Shown: piece after piece, positions 46,271-56,960 of the stretch | Layout: every line of letters starts with the position of its first letter | How positions within the stretch are numbered: the first letter of the stretch is position 1 | Assembly: GCA_963942565.1 (NCBI GenBank) | Contig: OZ012699.1 | Span: 29,393,355-29,457,354 of the forward strand | DNA from: Maea johnstoni | Taxonomy: Eukaryota > Annelida > Polychaeta > Spionida > Magelonidae | Reading direction: 5' to 3' | Length of the DNA stretch: 64,000 nucleotides | The notes under the pieces: model-generated | What the model saw: only the letters and a program-made list of their open reading frames with translations | Databases searched by the model: none | Told to the model about the DNA's origin: nothing | Position numbers and translations under genes: made by a program

Positions 46271-48942
46271 GTGTATTTACATCAGGATTCACTGGATGCC
46301 TTGGGAGGAAGTAAATGGTTTTGTACCCTTGACCTGGCCAGCGGCTACTGGCAGGTGGGAATGTCCAAGAGTGCACAGGAGAAGTCCGCGTTTATCACCA
46401 GCGGGGGGTTGTATTCCTGGAAGGTCATGCCCTTTGGCTTGAGTACAGCGCCCGGTACTTTCGAGCGGCTGATGGAAACAGTGCTGTCGGGACTACAGTG
46501 GGAAACCTGCCTCATCTACCTGGATGACGTCATCATCTTCGGGAAAACAGAGCAGCAGACCCTGGACCGCCTGGATGCAATCCTGAGCAGAATAGGACAG
46601 GCGGGAATGAAGCTCAAGCCCAGCAAGTGTCGCTTATTCCAGAAGAGAGTACACTACCTGGGGCACGTGGTGACGGAGGAGGGAGTCATGACGGACCCGG
46701 AGAAGATCGAGACCGTGAGGGAGTGGCCAGTGCCCACCACGCAGACAGAGGTACGCAGCTTCCTGGGGACTGCATCGTACTACAGGAGGTTTGTACAGAA
46801 TTTCGGGACAATTGCACGTCCCCTGCATAGGCTGACGGAGAAGAACAGACCCTTCTTGTGGACCACCGAATGCCAGGTTGCCTTCGAGACACTGCGGAAG
46901 AAATTGGTGGAGGCACCCATCTTAGCTTACCCTAGCAGTGAGGAAGACTTCATCCTAGATACCGACGCCAGTGCCACAGGAATCGGGGCAGTATTGTCGC
47001 AGATGCAGGACGGCGTAGAGAGACCCATAGCATATGCAAGTCGGGGGCTGAGCAAGTCGGAGAGGAACTACAGCGTGACCAAGAGAGAGCTGTTGGCGGT
47101 GGTTTTCTACTGCAAGTATTTCCGGCACTACCTGATAGGAAGAAAGTTCAAGCTACGCACAGATCACGCCGCCTTGAGGTGGTTGCAAACCTTCAAAGAC
47201 GCCACGGGAATGTGGGCCAGGTGGCAGAATACCCTGGCAAATTCAACAAGGAAATTGTGCACAGAGCTGGCAGGAGTCACGGTAACGCCGACGGCTTGAG
47301 CAGACGACCAAACGAACAACCAGAGAGAGGGAGAAGCTCCGACAGTGGCGACCCCGAAATCAAGAGTACAGAGAGTGAATCACCTGAAGAGGTGGAAGAA
47401 GACATCACCTGCCTTCGTCCGGAGGAAAACCACAGGGTGGCAGCGGTCACTATACAGCTGCTGTGGACGAATGCTGAGTGGAGAGAATTACAGAAAGAAG
47501 ACCCCGACATCGCGCCGATCTGGACTAGGTTGGCCAGGGGAGAAGAGAGACCCAGGTGGAATGAGATATCCGAACACAGCTTGGCCACCAAGTTCTACTG
47601 GGGAGAATGGCAACGCCTGAAGATGAGGGATGGTGTCCTCTACAGAAAGTGGGAGAGTTCCGACGGAGCAAAAGTTCACACTCAAGTGCTGGTTCCGAGG
47701 AGCAAGCGGAAAGAGTTCTTACAGCAAGCCCACGGTGAAAGATGGACAGCTCATCTGGGAGTGAAACGAACGGTGGCGCGTCTGCATGAGAAGTACTTCT
47801 GGTATGACATGCGAGCTGACGTCAGGAGTTGGCTGGCCCAGTGCGGGGTCTGCGTCAGAGCCAAGGGACCGGGAGGCAGGACCAGGAGGAATCCTATGAC
47901 CATTGTGAGATCGGGGACGCCCTTTGAGAGAATCGCCATAGACATGTATGGACCGCTGCCTGAGACAGCCAGAGGGAACTCGAAGATCCTAGTCATCACT
48001 TGTTATTTTACCAAGTGGGTAGAAGCCTATGCCTTGCCGGACGAGACCGCCGAGACGGTAGCCGAGGCCCTGGTGAACGACTTCGTCAGCAGATATGGTA
48101 CTCCTGTCTCCATCCACAGCGATCAGGGAAGAAACTTCGAGAGTACGCTGTTCCAGGAGGTGTGCAGATTGCTGGGAATACGCAAGACAAGAACAACGGC
48201 ATATCACCCTGAGGGAAACGGAATGGTGGAGAGGTTCAACAGTACGATGGGAGCCATGATTAGAAGCCTGATAGGAGAAGAACACGACAACTGGGATAAA
48301 ATCCTACCCCTCACCCTGATGGCTTACAGATCCAGTGTGCACGAGACTACCCAACAGACTCCACACATGATGCTGTTTGGAAGAGAGATGACCGTCCCGT
48401 TGGCACTCACCATGTCCGAATTGCCCACCAGCCTGGTGGAGCAGGACGAGCTGGAGCACACTTGGGACCTCCGAGAAAAATTGGCTAAAGTCCACCGACG
48501 GGCCAGAGAAGTCACCGGTCAAGCAATGCGACGACAGAAAATGCAACACGATCGGGGGGCAATGGGCCACCGGAGAGACGTGGGAGACTTGGTCTGGCTG
48601 ATCACCAAGGTTAGAAGACAGGGTAGAGCTGCCAAGTTTGAACACAAGTGCAAGGGACCCTATACCGTGATCGACGTGATGGCCGACGTGACGTACCGAA
48701 TAGAAGACAAGAAAGGAAAGAGAACAGTGGTCAATGGAGAGAGGCTGATAACCTTTGTCAAGCCCGGGGATTGGTCTAGCAGCGATGGAGCTGAGGATGA
48801 GCCGAGAGAACACGAGATTCCGACATCGGTAGACTCCGAAAGTGGTGATGACCAACCCGACGTGAGACCAGAGAAAGAAAATTCCCAGAGAACTTCAGGG
48901 CGGAGAGAAAGAAGAGCTCCGCAGCGCTATGGGTGTACATAG
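46271..48942 (+). mobile_element. Ty3/gypsy pol remnant: reverse transcriptase, RNase H, integrase
   Basis: RT is marked by CTLDLASGYWQV, the MPFGLSTAPGTFERL stretch and the YLDD box. RNase H is marked by LDTDAS and YSVTKRELLAVV. Integrase has an H-C-C zinc-binding segment (HLGVKRTVARLH...CGVC), a catalytic core with IDMYGPLP, IHSDQG and the E in GNGMVERF, and a basic C-terminal part with a GPYTV motif. Fossil copy; described by family and parts only. Confidence 0.9.
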
Positions 48943-49555
48943 AAAGTGAAGAAAACCAGGTGGTCTAAGGCAGAGAGAGATCGTATGGAAGTGTAAGGAA
49001 CAGAGAAAGACAAGACACTGAAATTCGAGCTACGGAATACGTGTGTATATGCTGTGCCGGCTGGTAGCAGGGGAAATGGCAAGACTAGCCAGCAACAAGG
49101 ATAACTCCTACAACCCTGGATCATGCTGACATCAACTCAAAAGCTAATGCACCGTGAGGACTGAAGAATATTCGTCTAGCTGGAGGAGGAGTCATCTCGA
49201 AGAGTGAAGAACGCCAAGTAAATTACCAAATCCGTAATTGTGATCACACCCTCGAGACATCCTTTCCGTTCAAGAATGGTGATTTCGACCACTTGGAGAG
49301 GTGACCAGCCGCCTGAGTACCAGCAGGAAAAGACGATGGAGAGAAAATGTCCGACAGAAAGTCCTAAGATGACACCTGGAAGAAATGGTTGCCGTGGAAA
49401 CGAGAAAGGAAGGCATCCGGAAGAAAAATCCCAGAACAATCAGGAGATTGTAGCGTAAAAGAAGATGGGGAGTAGGGTGACGGCATCATCCAGACCACCA
49501 GGAACAGTGAAAACAAAAGAAATTTCTGAAGTGCGAAAACTGAAGAAAAGAAGAT

Positions 49556-49720
49556 TCGCTCTGGCGTAGGAAATCGCTGGAGTAGAGAAGAAGATTCGCT
49601 CTGGCGTTAGGAAGTTGCTGGAGAGAAGAAATAGAGACGCTCTGGCGTTAGGAAGTTGCTGGAGAGAAGAAATAGAGACGCTCTGGCGTGAGAAACTGCT
49701 GGAGAATGGAGACTGTTGAG
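49556..49720 (+). repeat. 41-bp tandem repeats inside the LTR element
   Basis: CGCTCTGGCG recurs at 49556, 49597, 49638 and 49679. The surrounding 48943-50470 is otherwise non-coding as far as I can see. Confidence 0.85.
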
Positions 49721-50472
49721 AGCGGCGAATTGTGCCTGTTGCTGCGTCGAGTGTTGACAAGTCGAGTGAGAGTTCCCATCTGGAGACTAAGGGGTTTCCC
49801 CGCACGTGAGAGGGAGTCCCCGCATGACGTCACGGCAGTAGCTGAGTTTGACCTAGTTGGCGAAGTGAGGAATTTGCCGTGGGCGAAAGTACAGAAATAA
49901 TCTCAGCGCGGCGAAATAGAAACCAACCGAGCTGATGGCAAGCAGTCAAGCAGTAGCTGAATGGAATGCGGGAGCGTGGAGGCTGGAGAACGAGGAGACT
50001 TGGGGTATTTCGGTGGTGATGGTGGAGGATGGCGGCGGCGAAAGAGTCCGAAAAACAACAAGTGTCGCAGAGGTCACCTGAGAACCAATCAGATGTCTCC
50101 AAGGGGTGCCACACCCCCGGAAACGCATCACCGGATTGACCCAGTTAGCAGAAAGACGCCATTCTTCATCTCACGCCTGAGCGAACCAAACACATCACGA
50201 ATTAATCGCCGCTAATCCTATTGTCAACAAGCCATCCAACACAAAAGAAAACAACATGAGCATGCAGCCGACACACTCGCTGCGAGAAGGGGGATACTGC
50301 GGAATCTGCAAGAGGAATTTTTGAGATATTGGCCGACACAACCTAGACTTGCACGATGGAAGGGGAATACACGCATGGAGGTGTCTGAGCTACAAGGGAA
50401 CGGGACATGGCGGACAGTGTACGTACGTAGATTGCAACTTTACCGAGATGAAGATGCACTACATGAAACATC

Positions 50473-52242
50473 ATGCCGAAGAACTCGAGTGCATACAAGT
50501 CAAGTGGAAAAAGGGGTACTGCGCCGTTGAAGACGGACACATCGTGCCCAGGGGCCCCATTCTACCCATCGGAGCACCCGTTTAGCGCCGTCGACGACCC
50601 GGATTTCCCTGCCCGACGTCTTGAGATCGACGAGGAGAAATACCAGCAAGCAGAGAGGGGAGCGACACCATTCGACCCGATGGTGCGGCCTACTTCGGCG
50701 AGTGCGATGTATTGCATGGAGGCGAGGAGGTGGGAAGACGAGACTCCACCAAGGAAGCGAACGAGAACACCCTCACCACCTCGCACCCGCAGAAACTCCC
50801 GAGAAGAAAGCAGGCGAGATACCGACAGACGCGGCTATGGGGGAGGCGATAACTGGTACCAAGGTAGAGAGCCAAAAGCCGCGGGAGTGCAACCGGCTCA
50901 CGTGCGGTACGAGGCTAATGCAGACAGGGCGAGGAAGGCAGAGGCAGAGCGGGACGCGCTGGCCCAGCGCATCCAGGGCATCGAAGAAGAACTTTCGCAG
51001 TCGATGCAAGATGTGGAAGACCTCTGGAGAGAGAAGTACAGTGCCCTCGAAGAAAGCCACAAAGCATCGCTGAAGACGAAAGCAGAGATGGAACAGAAAA
51101 TCGACCTGATGATGTTGCACGAGACAGAAATAGAGCGGCAGTATAAGGAGCTGAGCGATAGATGCAGAGCACAGAGAGACTCGCTCACCCTAGCCAACCA
51201 GGCTGAGCAGAGGGCCGTTTCGGCCCGGCATGGCGATGGGCGAACAATCCAGCAGCTGCGGCGGAAAGTGGCCAGCATCCGACAAGAAATGGCAGAGTGG
51301 GCTGGCGTCGAGGTAGCGAAGGCAACGGACAGTTACAAGAAGAAGCAAGAAGTAACCGAACACATGCTGGCCGAAGCCCTGCTCAACATGGAAGAAGCTG
51401 AGGAAGCCAAGAGACAGCTTGACGATCGGCTGAGGGCAGCGGAACAAGACGTGGAGAACTACCGAGAGTGTTGCGAGAGGGCGATAGAGGATCTCCGGCT
51501 AGAGAAGCACGCCAACAAAGAAGCCACGAAGGTAGCCATGCAGGCTGCCCACTGCCAAGACCAAGAGATACTGGTTCTACAGAAACAAGTGACAGAGATC
51601 CGACTAGAAGCCAAGGAAGCCCAAGAACTGGTGCAGAGTTGCAGATTGGAGATCGACCATATGCAGCACCAAGTAGAACGTCGGGAGCGGCAGCTGACAA
51701 CAGCTGAGAAAGAAATCCGACTTGTCCAGGAGCAGTCAGCCGGAAAGCAGGAAGAAATAGACGCCCTGACGACAAGCCTGGAAGACCTAAAACTACAGTG
51801 GAACGAGCTTAGCGGAGGCCGGACTTCGAAGCCGCGAACGATGGTGGGAAGTCCCGAGACCCTAGCCCTATTCCCACCCGTAGAAGACAGAGAAACAGAT
51901 CAAGTCCAAGTGAGGCGAACCCTGGCGGTAGCCTACGACATCAGAGCAGTCCAGCGGGGACAGGTCTTCGAACATCCTCGTCGTGTCACCCTCGATGCCA
52001 ACGTGCTGAGCCCCATCGTGAGAACCAGCCCTGATGAACTGATGATATACCTGGAGAAATTCACCAAGGCACGCATCGATGAAATCCGAATGGACCTCGA
52101 GAGGAAGGCCTTTGATCGGGGGGTGTTGGAGGGTATGCGGCGACAGCAGATGGCAGACCGGGATGCGGCTGACGGGATCATCCTTATCTCCGATTCGGAC
52201 CCCTTCTCCGACTCGGAACCCATGCCCGACTCGGACGCTTAG
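50473..52242 (+). mobile_element. Extra frame of the LTR element: 589-residue coiled-coil protein
   Basis: Lies downstream of integrase, where some gypsy-like elements carry an envelope gene, but it has no signal peptide or membrane segment. The first ~150 residues are basic and Arg/Ser/Pro-rich, residues ~155-440 are strongly heptad-like, Glu/Gln/Lys/Arg-rich coiled coil, and the end is acidic with an IILISDSD motif. A small C/H-rich stretch precedes it (~50420-50470). Function unknown; it could be a structural or chromatin-tethering accessory product. Confidence 0.75.
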
Positions 52243-52279
52243 TGAAGAAACTTGGGGCAAGAAAGAACAGACAACCTCG

Positions 52280-53516
52280 ATCTTACGCATTAAGCGACCC
52301 GAAATATCTTACGCATTAAGCGACTCTATCTTACGCCTGAGCGACCCATTTTATTTATTTATTTATTTTTATTGTGATCATCATGAGACGTCTACTTCTA
52401 CTTTCTGGCGCTGGAGTACCCAGCTGCGGCGGTCAAATCCAAGACCTGCCAGCTACTTCAAGACAACACTAGACGATGACCTTCGATGTCTGGCTCACAG
52501 GTAGCCATCCACTCTACCTCGCGAGATACCTCCTATTCTACATTCTGGCGCTGGAGTACCCAGCAGCAGCGGTCAAACCCTAAACCTGCCTGCCATTCCT
52601 ACTACAACCTATTCCGTCCATCATCTGTGGCGCTGGATTACCCAGTCACGATGATTTGTGTTTCTTCCATGGATAATTACCAGAAGTGCCAATCTACTGC
52701 GTCCATCATCTGTGGCGACGGATTAACAAGTCACGACGATTTTGTGCCTTATTATTGGATTATTATTGACTACTCTGTGAACTGCCGGACCTGTGTGCCA
52801 TCCATGACGTCCCAGGAAGAAATCGGTGACCAAGAAGAAGTTTTAACGAAGTGACACTTGAGAGATTTTGGACTATGCTGGTGTGTCGAAGTCGTTCACA
52901 TTTTGGTGAACTTAAAATAAGCGAACAATTTTGAGACCTTAGCGACACAACAGCTGGTAGCCGTAACGTGAGTAACCCACTGTATTGCATGATTTTGATT
53001 GTTTTATCTTGCCATGTTTTATCAATGTTTTTATGGTTCTTAGAGTTATCTCAGAGTTTCTATTTTTCTAAGTCCAACATTTTCTAAGTCAAGTATTTTA
53101 AGAATTAATGTATAACGTTTTATTTATAGAGAGTACGTTATTTTTAACCAGTAGTTATTAGTGGTTCCTTTTAAAGTAGTCCGCTCCAGTGCAGAGTTCG
53201 CATATTATGTAAATATTCGAGAGTTAAGAGTTGTCACTGAGCGATAATGGAAGTAAACAAATTGAGCGATAATTGGGAGAGTTGGACCGGAAGTCCAAGA
53301 CTTGTCCACTCTCTCGGGAACTGTGTATATTAGAAGTTAGTATTCCTATACTGTGGTTAGTGACCTGTATGTCACTTGGTTATTCTGTTTATAACAGACG
53401 AGTTTAGAGCTTTTTCGAGAGATGATTGTTGTTTAACGTTCGAGTTACGTTAGAGTTCCCTTTTTGGAAATTTTCGAATTTTAAGAATCGAGGACGATTC
53501 AGAGCAAGTCGGGGGC
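52280..53516 (+). repeat. Non-coding 3' internal region of the LTR element with short repeats
   Basis: CTTACGCATTAAGCGAC-type repeats at about 52280-52350, then repeated TTCTGGCGCTGGAGTACCCAG (in part) and CATCTGTGGCG phrases between 52400 and 52730. A purine-rich AAGTCGGGGG lies just before the right LTR and may be the polypurine tract. Confidence 0.65.
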
Positions 53517-54376
53517 TGTGTGACGGAATGACCCCAGGGCTAAGAAACGGGTCACGTTCCGTCACTTGTATTATTGTAAGCGAGGTCTCAGCCTTCGCAG
53601 AGCCTTGTAATTAGAAGTGCAACAAAGTATCAAGTTATTTTGAGTGCTCTGTGACGTAGCGCTCGTGCGGCCTGGACGATTATTACCGCACGTGCGACTG
53701 AGGGACTAGGGCGGGAAACTGGGTTAGATTCGAATAACGTTAGTCTTAGAATGGTGTTAGAGTAGAGTGGAAGTCTAGAAGAGATCGTCGAAGTGAGTAG
53801 AAGTCAGGAGAAGAGAGTTAAAGATAGAAGTGTTTACAAGTGGATTAAGGTGCTAGAGAACTGGATTTAGACTACCCAGGGAGTAACGATTACAAGGTCA
53901 AGTAGCAAAATAGAGACTGAAGCTGTTCGACGGATTATTATGTGTACTTAGTGAGGATTATGATGACAGCATAGAGAGGAACTGTAGCTGAGCAGAGTGT
54001 GTATTTACATCGGGATTTACCAGACATTGAGACCAGATACCAGAGAGATCAAAAACTTTTTGTGGACTTGTGATGTCGAGATAGTCATTTACATTGAGTG
54101 GACTTATTGTGTTGATGTTGCTGTACAGAGAACGAGTGCGGTGGTATGTATAGTGTACTGTGATGATTAAACTGTATTGTTGATTTGTACTTGCTTGTCC
54201 CGTCTTCTCTTCAACACCACATCCATCCCCAACCTTCGCTAAGCGTTATTGTAGAGTCAGAAACCCAACTGAGCTTTATTTCATTTAAAGAGAGAACTAA
54301 GAAACCTTTTATTTAAGTAAGGTGATTCTGTATGTTAGTCGGATCATTCCTTCGGCCAGGGATCCATTCCGCTACA
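53517..54376 (+). mobile_element. Right LTR of the Ty3/gypsy element (~860 bp)
   Basis: TGTGACGG to CTACA, followed by ATAT that also precedes the left end. This sets the full LTR length for the family. Confidence 0.88.
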
Positions 54377-54380
54377 ATAT

Positions 54381-54516
54381 AGTGATACTTGGTTGCAGCA
54401 CTAATTCTTTTTTTTTTTTTTTTTTCCAGGGTCAGGACGTTAGCAAAGGCCTGTGCTTTGACTGATGTGGCATTGTCATGCCTTAGATGAATAAAAGAAT
54501 GGATATGTAGCTGCAG
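54381..54516 (-). mobile_element. Foldback/palindromic element, right arm
   Basis: Starts AGTGATACTTGGTTGCAGC, contains a 19-T run, and ends at CTGCAG; complement of the left arm 44911-45070. The T run corresponds to an A-rich stretch in the left arm. 54517-54703 shows nothing further. Confidence 0.83.
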
Positions 54517-54703
54517 CATTACTATAACAAAGGATACAATAGAGTTTGCTGTGTGTCTATTGTGTTGTTTTGTGTGAGGAATAGTGTACGTTTCTATTGG
54601 CGTGTTTTGTAGAAGTGGGTAGGGAGTAATTTGGAAGGTTGTGTGGGTGAATAGGTGTAGCGTGGGCAACGTTTTTGGCGGGAAAATAAGAGCTGGGTAA
54701 AGT

Positions 54704-54827
54704 CACAGGGGCTTGTATCGTTGAGCGGTCACTCTTGAGTCTGAGGCTGGTACTATGAAATAGAGTCTTTATTACTAATACGGCTGTGACTACTGGAAAG
54801 TGGCACTCAACGATACAAGCCCCTGTG
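54704..54827. mobile_element. hAT-type miniature with perfect TIR and 8-bp duplication
   Basis: 124 bp. The ends CACAGGGGCTTGTATCGTTG... are perfect inverted copies over at least 22 bp, and GGTAAAGT flanks both sides (54696-54703; 54828-54835). The unworn state implies a recent jump. Confidence 0.93.
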
Positions 54828-54883
54828 GGTAAAGTAGAAGGAAACGTTGATTGTTTTAGTAAAAGTTCAATTAGGGGTGAAAA

Positions 54884-56160
54884 ATGAGTAGAAGTAATAG
54901 TAGAGATGGTGGGAAGGGCGGAGAAGAATTTTTGGTTGAGTGTGAGGAGTGCAAGCAGTGGATTAGTGGGGATAGTTTGGGGCTGGACAGGGGGAAAGTG
55001 AAGAAGATAAGTTTTGTATGTAGAGCATGTATTGAAGGGGAAAGGTTGGAGAAAGAAGCTGGGGAGTGGAAGAAGAAGGCAATGAAGTTGGCAAAAAGGG
55101 AGTGAGGGGAGATGGAACAGGAAATAGGAGTATGGAGGAGGGATATGGAGAGAAGGATGGGAGAGTGGGAAAAAAGAGTGCAGAGGTTAGAAGAGAGGGT
55201 AGAAAAAGGGGAGAAGAGGGGTGAAGGACAGGAAGAAGGTGGAATGGATGAAAGCCCGGTAAAAGAGAGAAAAGAAGGAGGGAAGGATAGAGAGCAAAGG
55301 GGAGGGGTAAAGGACGAGAGGAGTGATGGGGAAGGAGAAGGAAAAAGAGGTGACAGAGACAGATAGTGGAAATAATTGGGACAATGAAGAAGGGGTGGAA
55401 GAAGAGAGAAGAGAGGGTGATATGAGAAAAGGAGATAGAAAGGAGGATGATGAGAGGGTGAGGGAGAAAGACGATAGGAAAGAGAATGAGGAGAGGGTGA
55501 GGGAGAAAGACGATAGTAAAGAGGGTGAGGGAGAACGACGATAGGAAAGAGGATGAGGAGAGGGTGAGGGAGAAAAACAAGAGGAGAGGGTGAGGGAGAA
55601 AAACAAGAGGAGAGGGTGAGGGAGAAAGGTGATAGGAAAGAGAATGAGGAGAGGGTGAGGGAGAAAGACGATAGGAAAGAGGATGAGGAGAGGGGGAGGG
55701 AGAAAGACGATAGGAAAGAGGATGAGGGAGAAAGAATAGGAAAGGGTGTGGGGGAAGGGGGGATAAGTAGGGGAGCAAAAACAAGGGGGGAGCTGAGGGA
55801 GAAACAAGGAGAAAAAAGGGGGTAGAAGAGAGAGATGAGGGAAAGAAGAAGAAAAAGGGGATAAAGACATTGTTAGTTATTGCGGGCTCACTGATAAGAG
55901 GGATAGAGAAGGACTTAGGGGATTTGTTAGGAAGGGACTTGGAAGTGAAGGTAGTTTCAATGTCAGGGGCTAAAATATGGGACATCAGACGGCATGTGGG
56001 AAAGTGGGTGAAGGAGAAGGTGGACTGCGTGGTTGTGCATGTGGGCACGAGTCACATTCATAGGGGGACGGGAAAGTTAGACGTGGGAGAATTTGGCAGA
56101 AAGGCTGATAGAGCAGGTGGATAGGCTGTTTGGGAAAGGAGTAGGGATGTGGTCGGGGAT
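54884..56160 (+). pseudogene. CR1-like LINE ORF1 remnant: PHD-like and esterase-like domains
   Basis: ATG at 54884 opens a C-x2-C...W...C-x2-C PHD-like motif (ECEECKQWISG ... FVCRAC). A basic/acidic coiled segment follows, expanded by a 39-bp minisatellite, and then an SGNH/GDSL-esterase-like part (LLVIAGSLIRGIEKDL ... VVHVGTSHIHRGTG). PHD plus esterase is the known ORF1 make-up of CR1-like LINEs. The esterase block I reads AGSL rather than GDSL and the later GTND-type block reads GTSH, so activity is doubtful. Stops and frame changes break it (first stop 55103). It is cut at ~56161 by the tail of a minus-strand LINE. Confidence 0.78.
55430..55740 (+). repeat. 39-bp minisatellite inside LINE ORF1
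   Basis: About seven imperfect repeats encoding a 13-residue charged unit (ERVREKDDRKENE type). Variants of differing length shift the frame. Antisense proline/serine-rich frames here are artefacts. Confidence 0.85.
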
Positions 56161-56331
56161 GGTACCATAAGATAAAGATAAGATAAGATAAGATAAGAAA
56201 ATTTTATTAAGGTCTCACCCATAGATAAATAATACATACAAGACAAGATAAAACAAAGGACGGTCAACTTTGACCTACGAGAGACCATACAATATGAACA
56301 AAGAGAAATATACAATTTTAAAATGAAATAA

Positions 56332-56928
56332 TCATATAAAATCAGTCCGGGACACATCTGTTCTGATGTTTAGCATTTTAGAACAGGTTTTGGCACTGAA
56401 AAAGATAATATCACAGTTGGACAGTAGGAACAATTTATCAGTGTCATTAAAATAAATAAAGGATGGCAAGACTGTGCAAGCCTTACGCAAAAGGTTTTCT
56501 CTAAGTACTTTGAGGTCAGGGTGCAGACAGCGCAAAAGAAAGTGTTCTTCATTTTCCGTTTCAATAAATCCATTTTTAAAACAATTCAAACACACTCTTT
56601 CTTCATGAGGAATCTGTATATTGTTACGTTTCTCCCAGAGACCCGTTTCTAATCTTAAAGGAGCTACTCCACACCTGACTTTAGCTAGCGCTTTCCTCTC
56701 TTTTCTAGAGATGGGCATCTCCAGGTAAGGCTCTGATATGAACTCAGTCTTCAATAATCTATAAAATCTTAACTTGTTGCTAGTTTCTCTATCTAATGTT
56801 GCCTGCCACTTAAGATTGCAGTCATTAAGAAGCTTATCACTTAGCTCTTGCCCAATTTCTGGGAATGCAACAACATCATTTACATCGTTAAGCCTATGAA
56901 GACCGAGAGTCTCAAATTGTTTTCGCAC
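56332..56928 (-). pseudogene. LINE copy 1, ORF2 C-terminal part with zinc knuckle
   Basis: Holds C-x2-C-x12-H-x4-C (CLNCFKNGFIETENEEHFLLRC), the knuckle found near the end of many LINE ORF2 proteins. It continues the EN-RT protein in another frame: one missing G next to the GGGC around 56965 explains the break. This is the only copy with the genuine 3' end of ORF2 (...DVSRTDFI), followed by ~160 bp to the microsatellite tail. Confidence 0.85.
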
Positions 56929-56960
56929 CTTAGTGGGCCAGGTGTTTCTGATATTCTGTG

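Larger units (their letters stand above)
45075..54376 (+). mobile_element. Ty3/gypsy LTR retrotransposon, broken, recent
   Basis: LTR-type ends (TGTGAC... and ...CTACA) with a 4-bp ATAT duplication on each side (45071-45074; 54377-54380). The two LTRs differ at only a handful of positions over ~500 shared bp, so the insertion is young. Parts recognised left to right: LTR-derived sequence, reverse transcriptase, RNase H, integrase, a non-coding stretch with short tandem repeats, an extra coiled-coil frame, another non-coding stretch, and the right LTR. RT-RH-IN order places it in Ty3/gypsy (Metaviridae). I recognise no gag or protease. It is a fossil with at least three structural breaks. Confidence 0.92.

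Noticed and set aside
50473-52242. Envelope gene in the LTR element
   Set aside because: No signal peptide, transmembrane segment or cleavage site; coiled coil with acidic tail instead.
54963-56048. Antisense Ser/Pro/Leu-rich frames opposite the CR1-like ORF1
   Set aside because: They mirror the 39-bp minisatellite and the purine-rich sense strand; the plus-strand PHD and esterase-like signatures are better support.
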